Shown here one piece after another: positions 56,215 through 64,000 of a stretch of DNA of 64,000 bases. The position numbers and the translations under genes were made by a program. Position 1 is the first letter of the stretch, and the number at the start of each line of letters is the position of its first letter. The stretch spans positions 620,001 through 684,000 of the forward strand of contig NZ_FNTJ01000002.1 in the NCBI RefSeq assembly GCF_900105185.1, read 5' to 3'. A model generated the notes under the pieces. It searched no databases and was not told where the DNA came from. It worked only from the letters and a program-made list of their open reading frames with translations. This DNA comes from Pseudomonas saponiphila. Its GTDB lineage: Bacteria > Pseudomonadota > Gammaproteobacteria > Pseudomonadales > Pseudomonadaceae.

Positions 56215-56484
56215 ATGTCGAAGGAAGCTATCAAGCACCATCATCTAACGGCGATCCAGCATCATGAGGCAGCGAAAAAGCACGAGGAGGCGGCGATTCA
56301 CCATAAACACCTGGCTGAGCGCCACCAGTCGGCAGTTCAGGCCCATGAAAACTCGAGGGATGGTGTTGTTTCGAAACTCAAGGGCGACTGGCGCAAGCAT
56401 TTGGACGAGTCCAAGAAAAAAGTTGAGTCTGCGTATAAAACCTCGGCGCGGGCACACAAGAAAACCAGGGAAGTTGCCAAGTAA
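56215..56484 (+). CDS. Small His-rich helical protein with heptad histidine ladder
   Basis: The 89-residue protein has 13 His. Histidines at 9, 16, 23, 30, 37 and 44 are spaced exactly seven apart, and small residues at 13, 20, 27, 34 and 41 (Ala, Ala, Ala, Ala, Val) follow the same period. This predicts a straight amphipathic helix or coiled coil with a His stripe. Residues 53-89 are Lys-rich (LKGDWRKHLDESKKKVESAY). It has no signal peptide or Cys. Similar small His-rich proteins with HH-x-x-AA repeats occur in soil proteobacteria, without known function. GGAGAG precedes ATG 56215. It converges on the aldehyde dehydrogenase gene. Metal or pH sensing is inference. Confidence 0.7.
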   Translation: MSKEAIKHHHLTAIQHHEAAKKHEEAAIHHKHLAERHQSAVQAHENSRDGVVSKLKGDWRKHLDESKKKVESAYKTSARAHKKTREVAK

Positions 56485-56512
56485 CAACCCTGCTTGAAAC
56501 TTGAAGCTGATG

Positions 56513-56535
56513 AGTTGTCTATTTTAAAGACAACT
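56513..56535 (+). terminator. Weak terminator-like hairpin after the His-rich gene
   Basis: AGTTGTCT pairs perfectly with AGACAACT around a 7-base ATTTTAA loop, followed by TTCTG. AT content is high and the T-tract is short. Confidence 0.4.
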
Positions 56536-56631
56536 TTCTGATCAAGTCTGAAACAGATTGGCTATCTGTGGCGTATCCCCCCTCAAGTCATCGTGAAGTG
56601 TATGGGCATGATTATATGAGGGGGGATATCT

Positions 56632-58185
56632 TTAATTAACGTTGCTGTGGCTGCTTATAAAATCCGTGTTTTCCGGCTCGCCCTGGGCGTTGTGAAACAC
56701 GCTATCGGGATAGGGGTACCACCAGCTCTGAATACGTGGCTTGTGGTCGATGATGACCATCTTCGAACGGCGAAACGCGTCCAGTCCCTGGCGGCCCAGT
56801 TCGCTGCCGATCCCTGACATTTTCCAGCCGCTCAATGGCAGGGCGTCGTTGTCCACCAGGGGGTTGTTGATCCATACCATCCCCGCTTCAAGGCGCTCGG
56901 CCGCCTCCATCGATTCGGTCAGGTTGGTGGAAAACAGTGAGGCTCCCAGGCCGAATGGCGAGTCGTTGGCGCGGCGGATGGCCTCGTCGAAATCGGCGAC
57001 GCGACACACCGCCGCCACTGGCCCGAAGCATTCTTCCTGGAGAATCGCCATGTCACCGGTGACGCCACTGAGGATGGTCGGCTCGTAGAACCAGCCGACC
57101 GGGCGATCCTGTGGGATGCGTCCGCCGCAAAGCACTCGGGCGCCTTTGGACACGGCGTCTTCCACCAGGCGTATGACTTTGTCCCGTGCTGCTTCGCTGA
57201 CCAGCGGTCCGATCTCGGAGCGCTCCAGGCCGTGGCCAATGCGCAGTTGGCGGGTCTGCTCGACGAAGCGGGTGACAAATGCCTCATAGATGTCATCGAC
57301 CACGTACAGGCGTTCGGCCGAGGTGCAGATCTGCCCGCTCAGGTGAAAGGCGGCGGTCACTGCGCCTGCTACCGCGACGTCCAACGGTGCGTGTTTGGAG
57401 ATGATCATCGGATCGCTGCCACCGGCCTCGATCACGCAAGGCTTCATCAGGTCGGCACAGGTCACGGCCACGGCGTGGGCAGCGGCGATACCGCCGGTAA
57501 AGGCCACCGCGTGGGTGCCGGATGATTGCACCAGCAATTGGGCCGTGAGGGCGTCTCCCGGTACGCAACACACCAGGCCCGGCAGCAGATTGGTGAAGTG
57601 ACTGAGAAATTTCAGGGTGCAGAGGGTGGCGCTTTCCGCCGGCTTGATGATGCAGGCGTTGCCCGCTGCCAGGGAGGCCGCGACGGTCCAGCACATCAGC
57701 AGAATGGGGTAGTTGAAGGGCATGATGTGCACGCTGACCCCGTAGGGTTCATAGCGCACATGCTGGAATGAGCCGGTTTGCGTGGTGCCTGCCACTTTGC
57801 CGGCCTCGTCCCTTGCCATCTCCGCGTAGTAGCGGAAAACCGATGCACAGTTGGCCAGTTCGCCCATGGCTTCCGGAAAGGGTTTACCGGTTTCCAGGGT
57901 CATCAGCCGTGCCACTTCACGGTTGAGTCCGATCGCTTTCTCTATGCTTTCGGCCAGTTCGTGCAGGCGTGCGGCCCGGCTTCGGGCATCCACTCTGGCC
58001 CACTGCTGTTGCGCCGTATTGGCGGCATTCACGGCTGCTTGCACATCAGCCTTTTCGCCGAGGCTCATGCGCCCGACCCGTTCCAGGGTCGCCGGGTCGA
58101 AGATTTCTCGGAGCCTGCCGCTAGCAGGCGTCAGGTAGTGGGGATTGATAAAGTACAAAGCGCTTTCACAGGTAAAACGGGTCAT
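56632..58185 (-). CDS. NAD(P)-dependent aldehyde dehydrogenase
   Basis: This enzyme oxidises an aldehyde to the acid; the 517-residue product has the complete active site: Asn158 in PFNYP, Lys181 in IIKPAES, Glu253 in VIEAGGSDP, and Cys287 in SGQICTSAERL. It is nearest the succinate-semialdehyde/benzaldehyde dehydrogenase group by overall pattern. The N-terminus (MTRFTCESALYFINPHYLTP) and C-terminal tail (RIQSWWYPYPDSVFHNAQGE then PENTDF) are unusual. AAGGA precedes the ATG. It is third and last in the glycosyltransferase-cupin-dehydrogenase operon, 50 nt after the cupin gene. The substrate is unknown; context suggests a dedicated metabolite pathway. Confidence 0.85.
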   Translation of the reverse strand: MTRFTCESALYFINPHYLTPASGRLREIFDPATLERVGRMSLGEKADVQAAVNAANTAQQQWARVDARSRAARLHELAESIEKAIGLNREVARLMTLETGKPFPEAMGELANCASVFRYYAEMARDEAGKVAGTTQTGSFQHVRYEPYGVSVHIMPFNYPILLMCWTVAASLAAGNACIIKPAESATLCTLKFLSHFTNLLPGLVCCVPGDALTAQLLVQSSGTHAVAFTGGIAAAHAVAVTCADLMKPCVIEAGGSDPMIISKHAPLDVAVAGAVTAAFHLSGQICTSAERLYVVDDIYEAFVTRFVEQTRQLRIGHGLERSEIGPLVSEAARDKVIRLVEDAVSKGARVLCGGRIPQDRPVGWFYEPTILSGVTGDMAILQEECFGPVAAVCRVADFDEAIRRANDSPFGLGASLFSTNLTESMEAAERLEAGMVWINNPLVDNDALPLSGWKMSGIGSELGRQGLDAFRRSKMVIIDHKPRIQSWWYPYPDSVFHNAQGEPENTDFISSHSNVN

Positions 58186-58235
58186 TGTTCTGTCCTTGAA
58201 ACCCAGCGTGAATGAAGAGCCCTCAGTAGCGGCTT

Positions 58236-58580
58236 TCAGCGAATCATGTAGACCTTCTTGACTGTCTGGTGGACGGTGCAGGTGCCTTTCCAGCCCTGGC
58301 CAAAGAAAGCGCTGCTGCCCGGTCGGATCTCGATCACTTCCCCAGACTCATGGACATAGGTGCAACGCCCTTCAAGAAAGTGACAGAACTCATCCCGGGT
58401 CACGTGGCACCTCCACTTGCCGGGAGTGCAGCGCCACAGGCCGCATTCCGACTGGCCTTGCGCGCCCTTGTGCAACAGCACGCCGGCAACCCGTGACTGG
58501 CCTTCCAGCATCTCTGGTATCTCGCCCCAATCCTGCAGGTCGGTGATCTGCAGCGGGTCCTGTAGCAGTGGTGTATTCAT
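58236..58580 (-). CDS. Cupin-domain protein (cupin_3/DUF861 type)
   Basis: This 114-residue single-cupin protein has the core ECGLWRCTPGKWRCHVTRDEFCHFLEGRCTYV pattern and GEVIEIRPGSSAFFGQGWKGTCTV, typical of the small cupins related to (S)-ureidoglycine aminohydrolase (DUF861). Such proteins are often enzymes or binding proteins of unknown substrate. The usual metal His pattern is only partly present. Its ATG overlaps the glycosyltransferase stop by 4 nt, so the two are translationally coupled, and the aldehyde dehydrogenase follows after 50 nt. Confidence 0.8.
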   Translation of the reverse strand: MNTPLLQDPLQITDLQDWGEIPEMLEGQSRVAGVLLHKGAQGQSECGLWRCTPGKWRCHVTRDEFCHFLEGRCTYVHESGEVIEIRPGSSAFFGQGWKGTCTVHQTVKKVYMIR

Positions 58581-59908
58581 CGGTCACGCTCCTTGTGTTG
58601 CACGCCCTTTTGAGCGTTGGGCCGGGTCTTGCGCTTGAGAAGGTTGTCGAGCAGGTGTGCCGCTTCTTCGGTGCCCTGGCGCGATTGCATCTGGGCGCTG
58701 GTGCGTTGCAGGCGTTGGCGCAGCAGGCTGTCGTTGAGGCAGGCGTGCAGGGCTTCGGCCAGCTGTGCCTCGGTCCATTGGTAGCGATCGAGCCTAAAGC
58801 CATGGCCGGTTTCCTGGGCCCGCATGGCGTTGTCATGGCCGTCCCAGACATAGGGCATGACGATAGCCGGCTTACCGAAGTACAGGCACTCGGTGAAGCT
58901 GTTGTTGCCACCGTGGTGGATGACCACGTCCACTTGGGCGATCACCGAAGGCTGTGGCAGCCAGTCGGCAATCTGCACGTTGTCCGGCAATGCCGGGTAC
59001 TGGTCCAGGTGCTCGCCGACATTGACCAGGGCTCGGTAGGGCAGTTTGCCGAGGGCGTTTATCAGGCGCTTGAGCAAGGGGATGTCACTGCTGCCCAGGC
59101 TGCCGAAGCTCACGTACAGCAACGGCTGGTGGCGTTGTGCCGGGAACTCGGGAATTGCATAGGGGCTGTCCTGGCGCACGCTGCCTTGCAGGTAGTGGAA
59201 GCGTTCGGCAGGCAGGGGATGGCGTCGCTTGAACCTGACGGCATCGGGATAGAGCAGCAGGTTCATGAATGGCGAAGGTTCACAGAAGGTGCCCAGGGGG
59301 TAGGGCTGCTCGCCGTGGGCCTGGAGGAAAAGGTTGAAGTCCTCGTGGATCGGGCGGATCACCTCCTCGAAACGCGCTCGGAAACGCTGGTGCCCGGCTT
59401 TGTCCTGAACACTCATCCCGGACAGGTGCGGCGGGATGTCCGGGTCGCCGATTTCGTTTTCCGAGCAGGAGATGATGCGCACCCAGGGCGCCTGGTATTG
59501 CTTGATCGCGGGAAACATGACGACGTTGTCCACGCAGACCAGATCGGGCTGGAGCCGCTGCAGAACGCCCGGCAGCTCCTTCTGTGCCCATTTCGCAGTA
59601 TCGACGATCGCCGCCCAGCATTCCTTCACATAGGTATCGATCTGCTCCAGGGGCGTCTTGCGAAAGTTTGGCAGGTGGCCGTTGATGAAATCGACCCAGT
59701 ACCGGGCCATGTCCTCGGCCGGCATCGGTGCGGACATGTTCACCGGGTGTTCCTCAAAGCCAAACCGGGCATACACGCCTTGCATGCCGGGGTCCGTGAG
59801 AAATACGGCCTTGTGCCCGAGTGCCTCGCAGGCCTGGGCAATGCCGACAGAGTTCAAGGCCGGCCCATAGGCGGCCTCAGGAAAAAAGGCGATGACTTTT
59901 TGTGACAT
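58577..59908 (-). CDS. UGT/MGT-type glycosyltransferase
   Basis: This GT1-family enzyme transfers a sugar from a nucleotide donor to a small molecule. The 443-residue product has the two-domain GT-B fold. The donor motif is HHGGNNSFTE at 331-340 (the UGT HCGWNS equivalent), followed by VMPYVWDGHDNA. At the N-terminus, where the family normally has Gly-His-x-x-Pro with the catalytic His, this protein has Gly15-Pro16 (AYGPALNSVG). The acceptor-side Asp dyad partner may be Asp122 or Asp127. GGGAG precedes the ATG. It is the first gene of the three-gene operon. The lost His suggests an unusual mechanism or acceptor. Confidence 0.85.
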   Translation of the reverse strand: MSQKVIAFFPEAAYGPALNSVGIAQACEALGHKAVFLTDPGMQGVYARFGFEEHPVNMSAPMPAEDMARYWVDFINGHLPNFRKTPLEQIDTYVKECWAAIVDTAKWAQKELPGVLQRLQPDLVCVDNVVMFPAIKQYQAPWVRIISCSENEIGDPDIPPHLSGMSVQDKAGHQRFRARFEEVIRPIHEDFNLFLQAHGEQPYPLGTFCEPSPFMNLLLYPDAVRFKRRHPLPAERFHYLQGSVRQDSPYAIPEFPAQRHQPLLYVSFGSLGSSDIPLLKRLINALGKLPYRALVNVGEHLDQYPALPDNVQIADWLPQPSVIAQVDVVIHHGGNNSFTECLYFGKPAIVMPYVWDGHDNAMRAQETGHGFRLDRYQWTEAQLAEALHACLNDSLLRQRLQRTSAQMQSRQGTEEAAHLLDNLLKRKTRPNAQKGVQHKERDR

Positions 59909-60413
59909 GGATAGAGGCTCCCGCCCGGGCTTCAGCCGGGCTCGCTAGTCCATTAGGGGTTTCCTATCGCGCACAACAGCGCTCTCCAGAGCGAAGCGTT
60001 CCAGGTGTGTAAACGAAGATCGGTAAGACGCAGGAACGAACACGCGTGAGGTGTTCGGCACGGGGCGCTTAATAGGGCGGGACGAGCGTGGGCAGCGATC
60101 TGTTGATGCCGCGCCGGCACACTGGGCGCAGCAGGCGTCGAGTGCTGATTGGCTGGGGAAGGTAAGCCGGTTGCAGGGGACGCATCGAAACCCGCGGAGG
60201 GGGCTGGTTGTGGTGCAGGGGATTGGGCTTGTTCACTGGGTTTACCTGAGTGTTTGCTGGCTGACTCAAAGGCACGGCCTTGGAAGCTAGTGCCGACTCA
60301 GGCGACTGTCAAACCGCGGCTGCCTGAGACAGATGTTCCAGTGAAGACCGCCACCACTCGGCCGATAGCCTGCTCAGCCGCTCATGCCGCTTCGAATAAA
60401 GGAAAGATCAGTC
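59909..60413. other. Intergenic region with the promoter of the glycosyltransferase operon
   Basis: About 500 bases between the divergent glycosyltransferase and lipoprotein genes. Open frames here (60051-60290 plus, 60069-60275 minus) are Pro- or Gly-rich and lack family character or ribosome sites, so I call no gene. It should hold both promoters. No repeat or palindrome stands out. Confidence 0.45.
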
Positions 60414-61058
60414 ATGCAACTCAGAAATATCGCCTCGCTGGCGCTGTTGTCGTTACTTGGAGCCTGCAGCGTCAAACCGGTGCTGCCTTACTCGGAACCG
60501 CCCCTGAATGTGCCCACCGCGCAGTTGCGGGTGATCACCAATGGCGAAGTGCGTGGAGAGGCTTATGCCGGTTGCCTGGGGGACAGCAAGCGCCTGGCCA
60601 AGGCCGGGCGTTTTGGCAGTAATCAGCAAGCCAATGTCAATTACCCGCAGTTCCCGTTGCAGCCACGGCAGATCGACATGCTGCCGCGTTTTGCGCCGAA
60701 ACTGCCGGCCTATATCGGCTCGATCCGCATGGGCGAGGGCGCCTACCACGAGATCGTCACCGAGTATCGGGTGCCGGCGGGGCGGCCTTTTTTGCTGGAA
60801 GGAGGTGGGGTGTCGGCCGCTGGATCCGGCAGCAGCTATCGCACCTGTCCCGAGGTGAAGAAGGTGGTGGTGTTCGAGCCGGGCAAGAGTTACGAAGCCT
60901 ACGTTGGCCTGAACTACATTCCCCAGGCCAGTGGCGAAGCCGAAGCGATGTGTGTCTTTGCGGTGTACCAGCTGTTGCCGCTTGGCAAGCCGGGAGCGGT
61001 GATGCCGCTGGCGCTCCAGACCAAGCCACCAGCGGACAGAACGTGCCCGGGTAACTGA
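60414..61058 (+). CDS. Putative lipoprotein of unknown function
   Basis: The 214-residue protein has a lipoprotein signal: basic start MQLRNIASLALLSLLGAC with lipobox LLGAC and lipidated Cys18. The mature protein is unrecognised; it has a segment rich in Pro and Tyr (PYSEPPLNVP) and a beta-rich domain with LRVITNGEVRGEAYAG, YIGSIRMGEGAYHEIVTEYR and KKVVVFEPGKSYEAYVGLNY. Further cysteines (CLGD, TCPEV, AMCVF, TCPGN) may form disulfides. AAAGGAAAG precedes the ATG. It is monocistronic, converging with the formate dehydrogenase genes. Confidence 0.7.
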   Translation: MQLRNIASLALLSLLGACSVKPVLPYSEPPLNVPTAQLRVITNGEVRGEAYAGCLGDSKRLAKAGRFGSNQQANVNYPQFPLQPRQIDMLPRFAPKLPAYIGSIRMGEGAYHEIVTEYRVPAGRPFLLEGGGVSAAGSGSSYRTCPEVKKVVVFEPGKSYEAYVGLNYIPQASGEAEAMCVFAVYQLLPLGKPGAVMPLALQTKPPADRTCPGN

Positions 61059-61072
61059 GCCGTTGCGGGGTT

Positions 61073-61098
61073 CCCCGGCCTGTTGCAACAGGCCGGGG
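61073..61098. repeat. Perfect 26-bp palindrome between converging genes
   Basis: CCCCGGCCTGTTG followed by its exact reverse complement CAACAGGCCGGGG, with no spacer. No T-tract follows on either strand. It may act as a transcription barrier or be a protein site. Confidence 0.85.
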
Positions 61099-61107
61099 CG
61101 TGCCGGT

Positions 61108-61329
61108 TCAGGCCTCCCAGCCGCTGTCGCTCAGCGCTTGTTGCACCAGTGGGTGCAGTTCGGCGCCTTGCTGCTCGGTCTGCCAGGCCAGCAGTTCCTT
61201 GCGCATGGCCGGGGTCCAGAACAATTGCATGTGGTTGCGCACGCTGAGCGCCGCCTGCACCTGGTCTGGCTCGTTGGCAAAGTAGGCGGCGATCTGGTTG
61301 GCCATCTTGATCAGGTTGGCGGTGCTCAT
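61108..61329 (-). CDS. fdsD: Formate dehydrogenase delta subunit
   Basis: FdsD is a small accessory subunit of the cytosolic NAD-dependent molybdenum formate dehydrogenase; in related systems it supports enzyme assembly. The 73-residue product has the family pattern LIKMANQIAAYFANEPDQVQ, the FWTPAMRKEL block and LHPLVQQAL near the end. Its ATG overlaps the alpha-subunit stop by 4 nt. It is the last gene of the fds operon in this direction. Confidence 0.88.
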   Translation of the reverse strand: MSTANLIKMANQIAAYFANEPDQVQAALSVRNHMQLFWTPAMRKELLAWQTEQQGAELHPLVQQALSDSGWEA

Positions 61330-64000
61330 CGGCGCACCTCCGCCTTGCCGCCCCGGGAGCGCCGGCGTTCATCCAGCAGGCGATGCTGCTCGTCGCTGAA
61401 GGCCTGGTAGCGCTTCTGCCATTCGGAAGGGTGGTAGACGCGGCTGACTTCCACCGCCGTGACCTTGTATTCCGGACAGTTGGTGGCCCAGTCGGAGTTG
61501 TCGGTGGTGATCACGTTGGCCCCCGATTCGGGGAAGTGGAAGGTGGTGTAGACCACCCCTGGCGCCACCCGCTCGGTCACCCGGGCGCGCAGCACGGTCT
61601 GCCCGGCGCGGCTGCCGATGCCCACCCAGTCGCCTTCGTTGATGCCCCGGCTCTCGGCGTCGGTGGGGTGGATTTCCAGACGGTCCTCGGCGTGCCAGGC
61701 GACGTTGTCGGTGCGCCGGGTCTGGGCGCCGACGTTGTACTGGCTGAGGATCCGGCCGGTGGTCAGCAACAGCGGGTAGCGGCCGTTGACCTTCTCATCG
61801 GTGGGCACGTAGCCGGTGAGCATGAAGCGCCCCTTGCCACGCACGAACTCGTCGATGTGCATGGTCGGCGTGCCGTCTGGCGCGGCGTCGTTGCACGGCC
61901 ATTGCAGGCTGCCGTGACGGTCCAGGCTGGCGTAGCTGACGCCGGTGAAGGTCGGGGTCAGGCGGGCGATCTCATCCATGATTTCCGAAGGATGGTTGTA
62001 GTGCATCGGGTAGCCCAGGGCCGCCGCCAGGGCCAGGGTGCCTTCCCAGTCGGCCTTGCCGCCCAGGGGCGCCATGACCTTGCGCACCCGCGAGATACGC
62101 CGCTCGGCGTTGGTGAAGGTGCCGTCCTTTTCCAGGAACGAGCTGCCCGGCAGGAACACGTGGGCGAACTTGGCGGTTTCGTTGAGGAAGATGTCCTGCA
62201 CCACCACGCATTCCATGGCCGACAGCGCCGCGGTCACGTGCTGGGTGTTGGGGTCGCTCTGGGCGATGTCCTCGCCCTGGCAGTACAGGCCCTTGAAGCT
62301 GCCGCCCAGGGCCGCTTCGAACATGTTGGGAATGCGCAGCCCGGGGTCGGCTTGCAGGGTGACGTTCCAGGCCTGCTCGAACTCCTGGCGCACCGCCTGG
62401 TTGGAGATGTGCCGATAGCCCGGCAGCTCGTGGGGGAAGGAGCCCATGTCGCAGGAACCCTGGACGTTGTTCTGCCCCCGCAGTGGGTTCACCCCCACCC
62501 CTTCGCGACCGATGTTGCCGGTGGCCATCGCCAGGTTGGCGATGCCCATCACCGAGGTACTGCCCTGGCTGTGTTCGGTCACTCCCAGGCCGTAGTAGAT
62601 CGCTGCGTTGCCGCCGGTGGCGTACAGGCGCGCGGCGGCGCGGATATCGTCGGCGGGAACGCCGCAGATGGCGCCGAGCACTTCTGGCGAGTTGTCGGCG
62701 CGGCTGACGAAGGCGCTCCATTGGGCGAAGGCTTCAGGCTCGCAGCGGGCGTCGACGAAGTCCTGGTTGACCAGGCCTTCGGTGACGATCACGTGGGCCA
62801 GGGCATTGAGCATGGCCACGTTGGTGCCGGGGCGCAGGGCCAGGTGCAGTTCGGCGCGGGCGTGCACCGAGTCCACCAGATCGATGCGCCGTGGGTCGAT
62901 GACGATCAGCTTGGCCCCTTCACGCAGGCGCCGCTTGAGCTGGGAGCCGAACACCGGGTGGGCATCGCTGGGGTTGGCGCCCATCACCAGGATCACGTCG
63001 GCCTGCATCACTGAGTCGAAGCTCTGGGTGCCGGCGGATTCCCCCAGGGTCTGCTTGAGGCCATAGCCGGTGGGCGAGTGGCAGACCCGGGCGCAGGTGT
63101 CGACGTTGTTGTTGCCGAAGGCCGCCCGTACCAGCTTCTGCACCAGATAGGTTTCTTCGTTGGTGCAGCGGCTGGAGGTGATGCCGCCGATGGAGTCGCG
63201 GCCGTACTTGAGCTGGATGCGTCGCAGCTCGCTGGCGGCGTAGGTCACCGCTTCATCCCAGCTGACTTCCTGCCACGGGTCGCTGATGTGCTTGCGGATC
63301 ATCGGCTTGGTGATGCGGTCCGGGTGGGTGGCGTAGCCCCAGGCGAAGCGGCCCTTGACGCAGGAATGGCCGTGGTTGGCCTGGCCGTTCTTGTCCGGGA
63401 CCATGCGCACCAGTTGCTCGCCCTTCATCTCGGCGCGGAACGAACAGCCGACCCCGCAGTAGGCGCAGGTAGTGATCACCGCCCGCTCCGGCTGGCCCAT
63501 TTCCACCACGCTTTTTTCCATCAGGGTCGCGGTGGGGCAGGCCTGCACACAGGCACCACAGGACACGCATTCAGAGTCGAGGAAGTTGTCGCCACCGGCC
63601 GCCGCGACCCGAGACTCGAAGCCGCGGCCGCTGATGGTCAGGGCGAAGGTGCCCTGGGTTTCCTCGCAGGCGCGCACGCAGCGGTTGCAGACGATGCACT
63701 TGCTCGGGTCGTAGTCGAAGTAGGGGTTGGAGGTGTCTTTCTGATCGTCCAGGTGGTTGGCGCCGTCATAGCCGTAGCGCACTTCCCGCAGGCCCACCTG
63801 GCCGGCCACGGTCTGCAGTTCGCAGTTGCCGTTGGCCGAGCAGGTCAGGCAATCCAGCGGGTGATCGGAGATGTACAGCTCCATCACGTTGCGCCGCAGG
63901 GTCGCCAGTTTCGGCGTTTGCGTGTGCACCACCATGCCTTCGCTGACCGGGGTAGTGCAGGAGGCCGGGTAGCCGCGCATGCCGTCGATCTCCACCAGGC
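61326..64000 (-). CDS. fdsA: NAD-dependent formate dehydrogenase alpha subunit (5' end outside window)
   Basis: The alpha subunit carries the molybdenum cofactor and oxidises formate to CO2. The visible 891 codons lack a start. Upstream are the end of a 2Fe-2S ferredoxin-like domain, a His-Cys cluster domain (HPLDCLTCSANGNCELQ), two 4Fe-4S clusters (CIVCNRCVRACEE, CVSCGACVQACPTATL) and a further 4Fe-4S (CAYCGVGCSF). The molybdopterin domains follow, with the metal ligand Cys in VDTCARVCHSPTG. A full protein is about 950-960 residues, so some 70 are missing. An internal ATG at 63995 is not the real start. fdsG, fdsB and the rest of fdsA should lie to the right. Confidence 0.92.
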   Translation of the reverse strand, partial: LVEIDGMRGYPASCTTPVSEGMVVHTQTPKLATLRRNVMELYISDHPLDCLTCSANGNCELQTVAGQVGLREVRYGYDGANHLDDQKDTSNPYFDYDPSKCIVCNRCVRACEETQGTFALTISGRGFESRVAAAGGDNFLDSECVSCGACVQACPTATLMEKSVVEMGQPERAVITTCAYCGVGCSFRAEMKGEQLVRMVPDKNGQANHGHSCVKGRFAWGYATHPDRITKPMIRKHISDPWQEVSWDEAVTYAASELRRIQLKYGRDSIGGITSSRCTNEETYLVQKLVRAAFGNNNVDTCARVCHSPTGYGLKQTLGESAGTQSFDSVMQADVILVMGANPSDAHPVFGSQLKRRLREGAKLIVIDPRRIDLVDSVHARAELHLALRPGTNVAMLNALAHVIVTEGLVNQDFVDARCEPEAFAQWSAFVSRADNSPEVLGAICGVPADDIRAAARLYATGGNAAIYYGLGVTEHSQGSTSVMGIANLAMATGNIGREGVGVNPLRGQNNVQGSCDMGSFPHELPGYRHISNQAVRQEFEQAWNVTLQADPGLRIPNMFEAALGGSFKGLYCQGEDIAQSDPNTQHVTAALSAMECVVVQDIFLNETAKFAHVFLPGSSFLEKDGTFTNAERRISRVRKVMAPLGGKADWEGTLALAAALGYPMHYNHPSEIMDEIARLTPTFTGVSYASLDRHGSLQWPCNDAAPDGTPTMHIDEFVRGKGRFMLTGYVPTDEKVNGRYPLLLTTGRILSQYNVGAQTRRTDNVAWHAEDRLEIHPTDAESRGINEGDWVGIGSRAGQTVLRARVTERVAPGVVYTTFHFPESGANVITTDNSDWATNCPEYKVTAVEVSRVYHPSEWQKRYQAFSDEQHRLLDERRRSRGGKAEVRR

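Noticed and set aside
60051..60290. 79-codon frame in the gap before the lipoprotein gene
   Set aside because: No ribosome site and no family character; composition looks random.

Overview
The window is chromosomal DNA of a fluorescent Pseudomonas (P. fluorescens complex, probably the P. protegens/P. chlororaphis side). The evidence is high-GC Pseudomonas codon use, the ompR-envZ / rimK-rimB-rimA / hslR / hslO / pckA gene order, an rml cluster next to dctB-dctD, aguB-aguA, an OprD porin, and repeated copies of the Pseudomonas REP hairpin (GCCGGCTTGCCGGC core). The species call is inference from gene content only. Both ends cut a gene: tauB on the left and the formate dehydrogenase alpha subunit on the right.

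Layout. 1-1.9 kb: taurine uptake (tauA, tauB). 1.9-6.4 kb: gshA, a hotdog thioesterase and tex. 6.8-9 kb: ompR-envZ. 9-11.2 kb: the rimABK ribosome-modification operon. 11.3-15.4 kb: hslR, a PAP2 membrane phosphatase, hslO and pckA. 15.4-24.8 kb: a small unknown protein, an EamA exporter, a hipBA toxin-antitoxin pair, a DUF1493 protein, a secreted DUF2135/TPR protein, a polysaccharide deacetylase, a RecQ-like helicase, a thioesterase and a glycine-zipper protein. 25-31.4 kb: an FdhF/YdeP molybdoenzyme with a LysR regulator, a BON-LysM protein, and the yrfG, nudE and cysQ housekeeping genes. 31.5-38.7 kb: one long leftward run, rmlBACD, dctB, dctD and a thioesterase.

39-44.1 kb holds a three-domain kinase / M23-like / PLP-enzyme fusion beside the agmatine-to-putrescine genes aguB-aguA. 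44.3-49.6 kb: a small unknown gene, a Fur-box-linked TonB receptor, a DsbA-like protein, an NTF2-fold protein and an OprD porin. 50.2-52.8 kb: a complete IS21-family element with terminal inverted repeats and a 7-bp target duplication, inserted in a small exported-protein gene that also carries a frameshift. 53-55.5 kb: an LprI-like protein, a cytochrome c, an AhpD-like protein and an overlapping unknown gene. 55.8 kb: tRNA-Thr(UGU). 56-61 kb is the most accessory-looking stretch: a histidine-ladder miniprotein, an operon of UGT-type glycosyltransferase, cupin and aldehyde dehydrogenase, and a lipoprotein. The window ends in the fds-type formate dehydrogenase genes.

The best candidates for undescribed biology are: the glycosyltransferase-cupin-dehydrogenase operon, whose glycosyltransferase has Pro where the family has its catalytic His; the histidine-ladder protein upstream of it, with His at exactly seven-residue spacing six times; the kinase/phospholyase-like fusion enzyme next to aguBA; and a rightward terminator with no gene in front of it at 24.96 kb that suggests a small RNA.
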